Positions 1 to 12,520 of a stretch of DNA of 64,000 nucleotides are shown here, in pieces. The translations under genes and the position numbers were made by a program. The first letter of the stretch is position 1. Every line of letters starts with the position of its first letter. This DNA is from Halictus rubicundus (lineage: Eukaryota > Arthropoda > Insecta > Hymenoptera > Halictidae), in NCBI RefSeq assembly GCF_050948215.1, contig NW_027488965.1, positions 117,745-181,744 on the forward strand, read 5' to 3'. The notes under the pieces were generated by a model. The model saw nothing but the letters and a program-made list of their open reading frames with translations, was not told where the DNA came from and made no database searches.

Positions 1-1670
1 CTATCCTATCCTATCATCTATCCTATCCTATCTTCTATCCTATCCTATCCTCTATCATATCCTATCCTCTATCCTATCCTATCCTCTATCCTATCCTATC
101 CTCTATCCTATCCTATCCTCTATCCTATCCTATCCTATCCTCTATCCTATCCTATCCTCTATCCTATCCTATCCTCTATCCTATCCTATCCTCTATCATA
201 TCCTATCCTCTATCCTATCCTATACTCTATCCTATCTTATCCTCTATCTTACCCTATCCTCTATCCTATCCTCTATCCTATCCTATCCTTTATTCTATCC
301 AATCCCCTATCCTATCCTCTATCCGATCCTATCCTCTATCCTATCCTATCCTCTATCCTATCCTATCCCCTATCTTATCCTATCCTCTATCCTATCCTAT
401 CATCTATCCTATCCTATCCTATCATCTATCCTATCCTATCCTCTATCTTATCCTATCCTCTATCCTATCCTATCATCTATCCTATCCTATCCTCTATCCT
501 ATCCTATCCTCTATCATATCCTATCCTCTATCATATCCTATCCTATATCCTATCCTATCCTCTATCCTATCCTATCCTCTATCCTATCCTATCGTATCCT
601 CTATCCTATCCTATCGTATCCTCTATCGTATCCTATCCTCTATACTATCCTATCCTCTATTATATCCTATCCTCTGTCCTGTCCTATCCTCTATCCTATC
701 CTATTCTCTATCCTATCCTATCGTATCCTCTATCCTATCCTATCCTCTATCCTATCCTACCCTCTATCCTATCCTATCGTATCCTCTATCGTATCCTATC
801 CTCTATCCTATCCTATCCTCTATCCTATCCTATCCTCTATACTATCCTATCCTCTATCCTATCCTATCCTCTATCCTATCCTATCCTCTATCCTATCCTA
901 TCCTTTATAATATCCTATCCTCTATCCTATCCTATCCTCTATAATATCGTATCCTCTATCATATCCTTTCCTCTTTCCTATAATATCATCTATCCTATCC
1001 TATCCTATCCTCTATCCTATCCTATCCTCTATCATATCCTATCCTCTATCCTATCCTATCCTCTATCCTATCTTATCCTCTATATTATCCTATCCTCTAT
1101 CCTATCCTATCATCTATCCTATCCTATCTTCTATCCTATCCTATCCTCTATCATATCCTATCCTCTATCCTATCCTATCCTCTATCCTATCCTATCCTCT
1201 ATCCTATCCTATCCTCTATCCTATCCTATCCTATCCTCTATCCTATCCTATCATCTATCCTATCCTATCCTCTATCCTATCCTATCCTCTATCATATCCT
1301 ATCCTCTATCCTATCCTATACTCTATCCTATCTTATCCTCTATCTTACCCTATCCTCTATCCTATCCTCTATCCTATCCTATCCTTTATTCTATCCAATC
1401 CCCTATCCTATCCTCTATCCGATCCTATCCTCTATCCTATCCTATCCTCTATCCTATCCTATCCCCTATCTTATCCTATCCTCCATCCTATCCTATCATC
1501 TATCCTATCCTATCCTATCATCTATCCTATCCTATCCTCTATCTTATCCTATCCTCTATCCTATCCTATCATCTATCCTATCCTATCCTCTATCCTATCC
1601 TATCCTCTATCATATCCTATCCTCTATCATATCCTATCCTATATCCTATCCTATCCTCTATCCTATCCTA
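1..1670 (+). repeat. Tandem duplication, offset 1,096 bp
   Basis: Bases 1-574 match 1097-1670 at a constant offset of 1,096 bp, including rare variants such as TCTTACCC (near 246 and 1342) and CCAATCCCC. I saw only a couple of substitutions, for example CATC for CCTC near 1253 and CTCCATCC near 1481. Agreement ends near 575/1671. The left limit may lie outside the window. Confidence 0.8.
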
Positions 1671-4600
1671 TCGTATCCTCTATCCTATCCTATCGTATCC
1701 TCTATCGTATCCTATCCTCTATACTATCCTATCCTCTATACTACCCTATCCTCTATCCTATCCTATCCTCTATCCTATCCTATCCTCTATCCTATCCTAT
1801 CCTTTATAATATCCTATCCTCTATCCTATCTTATCCTCTATCTTATCCTATCCTCTATCCTATCCTATACTCTATCCTATCTTATCCTCTATCTTATCCT
1901 ATCCTCTATCCTATCCTCTATCCTATCCTCTATCCTATCCTATCCTTTATTCTATCCAATCCCCTATCCTATCCTCTATCCGATCCTATCCTCTATCCTA
2001 TCCTATCCTCTATCCTATCCTATCCTCTATCTTATCCTATCCTCTATCCTATCCTATCATCTATCCTATCCTATCCTCTATCCTATCCTATCCTCTATCA
2101 TATCCTATCCTCTATCATATCCTATCCTATATCCTATCCTATCCTCTATCCTATCCTATCGTATCCTCTATCGCATCCTATCCTCTATCGTATCCTATCC
2201 TCTATACTATCCTATCCTCTATACTATCCTATCCTCTATCCTATCCTATCCTCTATCCTATCCTATCCTCTATCCTATCCTATCCTTTATAATATCCTAT
2301 CCTCTATCCTATCCTATCCTCTATAATATCGTATCCTCTATCATATCCTTTCCTCTTCCCTATAATATCATCTATCCTATCCTATGCTCTATCTTATCCT
2401 ATCCTCTATCCTATCCTATCATCTATCCTATCCAATCCTCTATTCTATCTGATCCACTATCATATCCTATCCTCTATCCTATCCTATCCTCTATCCTATC
2501 CTATCCTCTATCCTATCCTATCCTCTATCATATCCTATCCTCTATCCTATCCTATCCTCTATCCTATCTTATCCTCTATCTTATCCTATCCTCTATCCTA
2601 TCCTATCATCTATCCTATCCTATCTTCTATCCTATCCTATCCTCTATCATATCCTATCCTCTATCCTATCCTATCCTCTATCCTATCCTATGCTCTATCC
2701 TATCCTATCCTCTATCCTATCCTATCCTCTATCCTATCCTATCCTCTATCCTATCCTATCGTACCCTCTAACGTATCCTATCCTCTATCCTATCCTATCC
2801 TCTATCCTATCCTATCCTCTATACTATCCTATCCTCTATCGTCTCCTATCCTGTATCCGATCCAATCCCCTAACCTCTATCCTATCCTATTCTCTATCCT
2901 ATCCTCATTCCTATCGTATCCTCTATCCTGTCCTATTCTCTATCCTATCCTATTCTCTATCCTATCCTATCGTATCCTCTATCCTATCCTATCCTCTATC
3001 CTATCCTATCCTCTATCCTATCCTACCCTCTATCCTATCCTATCGTATCCTCTATCGTATCCTATCCTCTATCCTATCCTATCCTCTATCCTATCCTATC
3101 CTCTATTATATCCTATCCTCTATCCTATCCTATCCTCTATCCTATCTTATCCTGTATTTTATCCTATCCTCTATCCTATCCTATCATCTATCCTATCCTA
3201 TCTTCTATCCTATCCTATCCTCTATCATATCCTATCCTCTATCCTATCCTTTCCTCTATCCTATCCTATCCTCTATCCTATCCTATCCTCTATCCTATCC
3301 TATCCTATCCTCTATCCTATCCTATCATCTATCCTATCCTATCCTCTATCCTATCCTATCCTCTATCATATCCTATCCTCTATCCTATCCTATACTCTAT
3401 CCTATCTTATCCTCTATCTTATCCTATCCTCTATCCTATCCTCTATCCTATCCTCTATCCTATCCTATCCTTTATTCTATCCAATCCCCTATCCTATCCT
3501 CTATCCGATCCTATCCTCTATCCTATCCTATCCTCTATCCTATCCTATCCTCTATCCTATCCTATCCTTTATAATATCCTATCCTCTATCCTATCCTATC
3601 CTCTATAATATCGTATCCTCTATCCTATCCTATCCTCTATCCTATCCTATCCTCTATCATATCGTATCCTCTATCCTATCCTATCATATATCCTATCCTA
3701 TCCTCTATCCTATCCTATCCTCTATCCTATCCTATCCTCTATCATATCCTATCTTCTATCCTATCCTATCCTCTATCATATCCTATCCTCTATCCTATCC
3801 TATCCTCTATCCTATCCTATCCTCTATCCTATCCTATCCTCTATCCTATCCTATCCTCTATCATATCCTATCCTCTTTCCTATCCTATCCTCTATCCTAT
3901 CCTATCCTATCCTCTATCCTATCATATCGTATCCTCAATCCTATCCTATCCTCTATCCTATCCAATCCCCTATACTATCCTCTATCCTATCCTATCCTCT
4001 ATCTTATCCAATCCTCTATCCTATCCTATCATCTATCCTATCCTATCCTCTATCCTATCCTATCCTCTATCCGATCCTATCCTCTATCCTATCCTATCCT
4101 CTATCCTATCCTATCCTCTATCCTATCCTATCCTCTATCTTATCCTATCCTCTATCCTATCCTATCATCTATCCTATCCTATCCTCTATCCTATCCTATC
4201 CTATATCATATCCTATCCTCTATCATATCCTATCCTCCATCCTATCCTATCCTCTACAATATCGTATCCTCTATCATATCCTTTCCTCTTCCCTATGATA
4301 TCATCTATCCTATCCTATCCTCTATCTTATCCTATCCTCTATCCTATCCTATCATCTATCCTATCCTATCCTCTATCCTATCCTATCCTCTATCCTATCC
4401 TATCCTCTATCATATCCTATCCTCTATCCTATTAAATCCTCTATCCTATCTTATCCTCTATCTTATCCTATCCTCTATCCTATCCTATCCTCTATCCTAT
4501 CCTATCGTACCCTCTATCGTATCCTATCCTCTATCCTATCCTATCCTCTATACTATCCTATCCTCTATACTATCCTATCCTCTATCCTATCCTATCCTCT

Positions 4601-4926
4601 ATCCTATCCTATCCTCTATCCTATCCTATCCTCTATCCTATCCTATCCTTTATAATATCCTATCCTCTACCCTATCCTATCCTCTATAATATCGTATCCT
4701 CTATCAGATCCTTTCCTCTTCCCTATAATATCATCTATCCTATCCTATCCTCTATCTTATCCTATCCTCTATCCTATCCTATCATCTATCCTATCCAATC
4801 CTCTATCCTATCTGATCCACTATCATATCCTATCCTCTATCCTACCCTATCCTCTATCCTATCCTATCCTCTATCCTATCCTATCCTCTATCATATCCTA
4901 TCCACTATCCTATCCTATCCTCTATC

Positions 4927-5562
4927 CTATCCTATGCTCTATCCTATCCTATCCTCTATCCTATCCTATCCTCTATCCTATCCTATCGTACCCTCTATCG
5001 TATCTTATCCTCTATCCTATCCTATCCTCTATCCTATCCTATCCTCTATACTATCCTATCCTCTATCGTCTCCTATCCTGTATCCGATCCAATCCCCTGT
5101 CCTCTATCCTATCCTATTCTCTATCCTATCCTCATTCCTATCGTATCCTCTATCCTATCCTATCCTCTACCCTATCCTATCCTCTGTCCTGTCCTATCCT
5201 CTATCCTATCCTATTCTCTATCCTATCCTATCGTATCCTCTATCCTATCCTATCCTCTATCCTATCCTATCCTCTATACTATCCTATCCTCTATCCTATC
5301 CTATCCTCTATACTATCCTATCCTCTATACTATCCTATGCTCTATCCTATCCTATCCTCTATCCTATCCTATCCTCTATCCTATCCTATCGTACCCTCTA
5401 TCGTATCTTCTCCTCTATCCTATCCTATCCTCTATCCTATCCTATCCTCTATACTATCCTATCCTCTATCGTCTCCTATCCTGTATCCGATCCAATCCCC
5501 TGTCCTCTATCCTATCCTATTCTCTATCCTATCCTCATTCCTATCGTATCCTCTATCCTATC
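4927..5562 (+). repeat. Short duplication, offset 403 bp
   Basis: Bases 4927-5159 match 5330-5562 at an offset of 403 bp. Both copies carry the ATGCTC variant (4934, 5337), a CGTACCC, the CGTCTCCTATCCTGTATCC module and CTCATTCC. I saw one internal substitution (TATCTTATCC against TATCTTCTCC, near 5008/5411). A related start also occurs at 2690. The intervening 170 bases are ordinary 17-mers. Confidence 0.8.
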
Positions 5563-8500
5563 GTATCCTCTATCCTATCCTATCCTCTATCCTATCCTAT
5601 CCTCTATCCTATCCTACCCTCTATCCTATCCTATCGTATCCTCTATCGTATCCTATCCTCTGTCCTATCCTATCCTCTATCCTATCCTATCCTCTATACT
5701 ATCCTATCCTCTATCCTATCCTATCCTCTATACTATCCTATCCTCTATACTATCCTATCCTCTATCCTATCCTATCCTCTATCCTATCCTATCCTCTATC
5801 CTATCCTATCCTCTATCATATCCTATCCTCTATCCTATCCTATCCTCTATCCTATCTTATCCTCTATATTATCCTATCCTCTATCCTATCCTATCATCTA
5901 TCCTATCCTATCTTCTATCCTATCCTATCCTCTATCATATCCTATCCTCTATCCTATCCTATCCTCTATCCTATCCTATCCTCTATCCTATCCTATCCTA
6001 TCCTCTATCCTATCCTATCATCTATCCTATCCTTTCCTCTATCCTATCCTATTCTCTATCATATCCTATCCTCTATCCTATCCTATACTCTATCCTGTCT
6101 TATCCTCTATCTTATCCTATCCTCTATCCTATCCTCTATCCTATCCTATCCTTTATTCTATCCAATCCCCTATCCTATCCTCTATCCGATCCTATCCTCT
6201 ATCCTATCCTATCCTCTATCCTATCCTATCCTCTATCTTATCCTCTCCTCTATCCTATCCTATCATCTATCCTATCCTATCCTCTATCCTATCCTATCCT
6301 CTATCTTATCCTATCCTCTATCATATCCTATCCTCTATCCTATCCAATCCTCTATCCTATCCTATCCTCTATCCTATCCTATCGTATCCTCTATCCTATC
6401 CTATCCTATCCTCTATCATATCCTATCCTCTATCCTATCCTATACTCTATCCTATCTTATCCTCTATCCTATCCTCTATCCTAACCTATCCTCTATCTTA
6501 TCCTTTCCTTTTTCCTATAATATCATCTATCCTATCCTATCCTCTTTCTTATCCTATCCTCTATCCTATCCTATCATCTATCCTATCCTATCCTCTATCC
6601 TATCCTATCCTCTATCATATCCTATCCTCTATCCTATCAAATCCTCTATCCTATCTTATCCTCTATCTTATCCTATCCTCTATCCTATCCTATCCTCTAT
6701 CCTATCCTATCGTACCCTCTATCGTATCCTATCCTCTATTGTATCCTATCCTCTATCCTATCCTATCCTCTATACTATCCTATCCTCTATCCTATCCTAT
6801 CCTCTATCCTATCCTATCCTCTATCCTATCCTATCCTTTATAATATCCTATCCTCTATCCTATCCTATCATATATCCTATCCTATCCTCTATCCTATCCT
6901 ATCCTCTATCCTATCCTATCCTCTATCGTATCCTATCCTCTATCCTATCCTATCCTCTATCCTATCTTATCCTCTATCTTATCCTATCCTCTATCCTATC
7001 CTATCATCTATCCTATCCTATCTTCTATCCTATCCTATCCTCTATCATATCCTATCCTCTATCCTATCCTATCCTCTATCCTATCCTATCCTCTATCCTA
7101 TCCTATCCTCTATCCTATCCTATCCTCTATCCTATCCTATCCTCTATCCTATCCTATCCTTTATAATATCCTATCCTCTATCCTATCCTATCATATATCC
7201 TATCCTATCCTCTATCCTATCCTATCCTCTATCCTATCCTGTCCTGTATCGTATCCTATCCTCTATCCTATCCTATCCTCTATCCTATCTTATCCTCTAT
7301 CTTATCCTATCCTCTATCCTATCCTGTCATCTATCCTATCCTATCCGCTTTCCTATCCTATCCTCTATCCTATCCTATCCTCTATCCTATCCTATCCTAT
7401 CCTCTATCCTATCATATCGTATCCTCTATCCTATCCTATCCTCTATCCTATCCAATCCCCTATACTATCCTCTATCCTATCCTATCCTCTATCTTATCCA
7501 ATCCTCTATCCTATCCTATCATCTATCCTATCCTATCCTCTATCCTATCCTATCCTCTATCCGATCCAATCCTCTATCCTATCCTATCCCCTATCCTATC
7601 CTATCCTCTATCTTATCCTATCCTCTATCCTATCCTATCATCTATCCTATCCTATCCTCTATCCTATCCTATCCTCTATCATATCCTATCCTCTATCATA
7701 TCCTATCCTCTATCCTATCCAATCCTCTATCCTATCCTATCCTCTATCCTATCCTATCGTATCCTCTATCGTATCCTATCCTCTATCCTATCCTATCCTC
7801 TATCCTATCCAATCCCCTATCCTATCCTCTATCCTATCCTATCCTATCATATATCCTATCCTATCCTCTATCCTATCCTATCCTCTATCCTATCCTATCC
7901 TCTATCCTATCCTATCCTCTATCCTATCCTATCCTCTATCCTATCTTATCCTCTATCTTATCCTATCCTCTACCCTATCCTATCATCTATCCTATCCTAT
8001 CTTCTATCCTATCCTATCCTCTATACTATCCTATCCTCTATCCTATCCTATCCTCTATCCTATCCTATCCTCTATCATATCCTATCCTCTATCCTATCCT
8101 ATACTTTATAATATCCTATCCTCTATCCTATCCTATCCTCTATCCTATCCTATCCTCTATCCTATCCTATCCTCTATCCTATCCTATCCTCTATCGTATC
8201 CTATCCTCTATCCTATCCTATCCTCTATCCTATCTTATCCTCTATCTTATCCTATCCTCTATCCTATCCTATCATCTATCCTATCCTATCTTCTATCCTA
8301 TCCTATCCTCTATCATATCCTATCCTCTATCCTATCCTATCCTCTATCCTATCCTATCCTCTATCCTATCCTATCCTCTATCCTATCCTATCCTTTATAA
8401 TATCCTATCCTCTATCCTATCCTATCATATATCCTATCCTATCCTCTATCCTATCCTATCCTCTATCCTATCCTATCCTCTATCGTATCCTATCCTCTAT

Positions 8501-8734
8501 CCTATCCTATCCTCTATCCTATCTTATCCTCTATCTTATCCTATCCTCTATCCTATCCTGTCATCTATCCTATCCTATCCTCTTTCCTATCCTATCCTCT
8601 ATCCTATCCTATCCTCTATCCTATCCTATCCTATCCTCTATCCTATCATATCGTATCCTCTATCCTATCCTATCCTCTATCCTATCCAATCCCCTATACT
8701 ATCCTCTATCCTATCCTATCCTCTATCCTATCCA

Positions 8735-10197
8735 ATCCTCTATCCTATCCTATCCTCTATCCTATCCTATCGTATCCTCTATCGTATCCTATCCTCTATC
8801 CTATCCTATCCTCTATCCTATCCAATCCCCTATCCTATCCTCTATCCTATCCTATCCTCTATTCTATCCAATCCCCTATCCTATCCTCTATCCTATGCTA
8901 TCCTATCATATATCCTATCTTATCCTCTATCTTATCCTATCCTCTACCCTATCCTATCATCTATCCTATCCTATCTTCTATCCTATCCTATCCTCTATCA
9001 TATCCTATCCTCTATCCTATCCTATCCTCTATCCTATCCTATCCTCTATCATATCCTATCCTCTATCCTATCCTATCCTCTTTCCTATCCTATCCTCTAT
9101 CCTATCCTGTCCTCTATCCTATCCTATCCTATCCTCTATCCTATCATATCGTATCCTCTATCCTATCCTATCCTCTATCCTATCCAATCCCCTATACTAT
9201 CCTCTATCCTATCCTATCCTCTATCTTATCCTATCGTATCCTCTATCGTATCCTATCCTCTATCCTATCCTATCCTCTATCCTATCCAATCCCCTATCCT
9301 ATCCTCTATCCTATCCTATCCTCTATCTTATCCTATCCTCTATCCTATCCTATCATCTATCCTATCCTATCCTCTATCCTATCCTATCCTCTATCCGATC
9401 CTATCCTCTATCCTATCCTATCCTCTATCCTATCCTACCCTCTATCTTATCCTATCCTCTATCCTATCCTATCATCTATCCTATCCTATCCTCTATCCTA
9501 TCCTATCCTCTATCATATCCTATCCTCTATCATATCCTATCCTCTATCCTATCCAATCCTCTATCCTATCCTATCCTCTATCCTATCCTATCGTATCCTC
9601 TATCGTATCCTATCCTCTATCCTATCCTATCCTCTATCCTATCCTATCCTCTATCTTATCCTATCCTCTATCCTATCCTATCATCTATCCTATCCTATCC
9701 TCTATCCTATCCTATCCTCTATCATATCCTATCCTCTATCCTATCCAATCCTCTATCCTATCCTATCGTATCCTCTATCGTATCCTATCCTCTATCCTAT
9801 CCAATCCCCTATCCTATCCTCTATCCTAACCTATCCTCTATCTTATCCTTTCCTTTTTCCTATAATATCATCTATCCTATCCTATCCTCTTTCTTATCCT
9901 ATCCTCTATCCTATCCTATCATCTATCCTATCCTATCCCCTATCCTATCCTATCCTCTATCATATCCTATCCTCTATCCTATCAAATCCTCTATCCTATC
10001 TTATCCTCTATCTTATCCTATCCTCTATCCTATCCTATCCTCTATCCTATCCTATCGTACCCTCTATCGTATCCTATCCTCTATCCTATCCTATCCTCTA
10101 TCCTATCCTATCCTCTATACTATCCTATCATCTATCCTATCCTATCCTCTATACTATCCTATCCTCTATCCTATCCTATCCTCTATCCTATCCTATC
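8735..10197 (+). repeat. Left HOR, 1.46-kb copy 1 (matches 18,284)
   Basis: This segment matches 18,284-19,746 at a constant offset of 9,549 bp. It contains the ATGCTATCCTATCATATATC variant at 8895 (again at 10321, 12318 and 18444) and the CCTTTTTCCTATAATATC mark at 9852. The translated strings of the two copies agree from 8895 until the break, where 10198 is G and 19747 is C. I saw no difference in the parts compared, so the copy is recent or under homogenisation. Confidence 0.85.
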
Positions 10198-10319
10198 GTA
10201 TCCTCTATCGTATCCTATCCTCTATCCTATCCTATCCTCTATCCTATCCAATCCCCTATCCTATCCTCTATCCTATCCTATCCTCTATCCTATCCAATCC
10301 CCTATCCTATCCTCTATCC

Positions 10320-12520
10320 TATGCTATCCTATCATATATCCTATCTTATCCTCTATCTTATCCTATCTATCCTATCCTATCTTCTATCCTATCCTATCCT
10401 CTATCATATCCTATCCTCTATCCTATCCTATCCTCTATCCTATCCTATCCTCTATCATATCCTATCCCTCTATCCTATCCTATCCTCTGTTCCTATCCTA
10501 TCCTCTATCCTATCCTGTCCTCTATCCTATCCTATCCTATCCTCTATCCTATCATATCGGATCCTCTATCCTATCCTATCCTCTATCCTATCCAATCCCC
10601 TATACTATCCTCTATCCTATCCTATCCTCTATCTGATCCTATCGTATCCTCTATCGTATCCTATCCTCTATCCTATCCTATCCTCTATTCCTATCCAATC
10701 CCTATCCTATCCTCTATCTATCCTATCCTCTATCTTATCTATCCTCTATCCTATCCTATCATCTATCCTATCTATCCTCTATCCTATCCTATCCTCTACT
10801 CCGATCCTATCCTCTATCCTATCCTATCCTCTATCCTATCCTTACCTCTCTATCTTATCCTATCCTCTATCCTATCCTATCATCTAATCCTATCCTATCC
10901 TCTATCCTATCCTATCCTCTATCATATCCTATCCTCTATCATATCCTATCCTCTATCCTATCCAATCCTCTATCCTATCCTATCCTCTATCCTAATCCTA
11001 TCGTATCCTCTATCGTATCCTATCCTCTATCTATCTCTATCCTATCCTCTATCCTATCCTATCCTCTATCTTATCCTATCCTCTATCCTATCCTATCATC
11101 TATCCTATCCTATCCTCTATCCTATCCTATCCTCTATCATATCCTATCCTCTATCCTATCCAATCCTCTATCCTATCCTATCGTATCCTCTATCGTATCC
11201 TATCCTCTATCCTATCCAATCCCCTATCCTATCCTCTATCCTAACCTATCCTCTATCTTATCCTTTCCTTTTCTATAATATCATCTATCCTATCCTATCC
11301 TCTTTCTTATCCTATCCTCTATCCTATCCTATCATCTATCCTATCCTATCCCCTATCCTATCCTATCCTCTATCATATCCTATCCTCTATCCGATCCCTA
11401 TCCTCTATCCTATCCTATCCTCTATCCTATCCTACCCTCTATCTTATCCTATCCTCTATCCTATCCTATCATCTATCCTATCCTATCCTCTATCCTATCC
11501 TATCCTCTATCATATCCTATCCTCTATCATATCCTATCCTCTATCCTATCCAATTCCTCTATCCTATCCTATCCTCTATCCTATCCTATCGTATCCTCTA
11601 TCGTATCCTATCCTCTATCCTATCCAATCCTCTATCCTATCCTATCCTCTATCTTATCCTATCCTCTATCCTATCCTATCATCTATCCTATCCTATCCTC
11701 TATCCTATCCTATCCTCTATCATATCCTATCCTCTATCCTATCCAATCCTCTATCCTATCCTATCGTATCCTCTATCGTATCCTATCCTCTATCCTATCC
11801 AATCCCCTATCCTATCCTCTATCCTAACCTATCCTCTATCTTATCCTTTCCTTTTTCCTATAATATCATCTATCCTATCCTATCCTCTTTCTTATCCTAT
11901 CCTCTATCCTATCCTATCATCTATCCTATCCTATCCCCTATCCTATCCTATCCTCTATCATATCCTATCCTCTATCCTATCAAATCCTCTATCCTATCTT
12001 ATCCTCTATCTTATCCTATCCTCTATCCTATCCTATCCTCTATCCTATCCTATCTTACCCTCTATCGTATCCTATCCTCTATCCTATCCTATCCTCTATC
12101 CTATCCTATCCTCTATACTATCCTATCATCTATCCTATCCTATCCTCTATACTATCCTATCCTCTATCCTATCCTATCCTCTTCCTATCCTATCGTATCC
12201 TCTATCGTATCCTATCCTCTATCCTATCCTATCCTCTATCCTATCCAATCCCCTATCCTATCCTCTATCCTATCCTATCCTCTATCCTATCCAATCCCCT
12301 ATCCTATCCTCTATCCTATGCTATCCTATCATATATCCTATCTTATCCTCTATCTTATCCTATCCTCTACCCTATCCTATCATCTATCCTATCCTATCTT
12401 CTATCCTATCCTATCCTCTATCATATCCTATCCTCTATCCTATCCTATCCTCTATCCTATCCTATCCTCTATCATATCCTATCCTCTATCCAATCCTATC
12501 CTCTTCCTATCCTATCCTCT
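10320..12520 (+). repeat. Left HOR copy with clustered 1-base indels
   Basis: This is a copy of the unit at 8,895-10,197, starting from the same ATGCTATCC variant, but peppered with changes not seen in its sister copies. There is a 20-bp deletion near 10366. Extra bases occur near 10467 (TATCCCTC), 10489 (CTCTGTTCC), 10688, 10798 (CTACTCCG), 10886 (CTAATCC), 10994 (CTAATCC) and 11553 (CCAATTCC). Missing bases occur near 10700, 10717, 10738, 10770, 11268 and 12181. The phase jumps to another part of the unit near 11391. The clean copies elsewhere argue that many of these are consensus errors, though a locally decaying copy is possible. Confidence 0.8.

Larger units (their letters stand above)
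1..8734. repeat. Heterogeneous older part of the array
   Basis: This block consists of 17-mers with many point variants and short-range duplications rather than multi-kilobase identical copies. Recurring marks are the CCTTTATTCTATCCAATCC variant (near 289, 1383, 1945, 3467 and 6150), the TTTATAATATCC variant (about 903, 1802, 2285, 3567, 4647, 6835, 7160 and later) and the CGTCTCCTATCCTGTATCC module (about 2,840, 5,068 and 5,470). Order and spacing of marks differ from place to place, which suggests repeated small duplications and deletions. There is no gene in these 8.7 kb. Confidence 0.85.
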
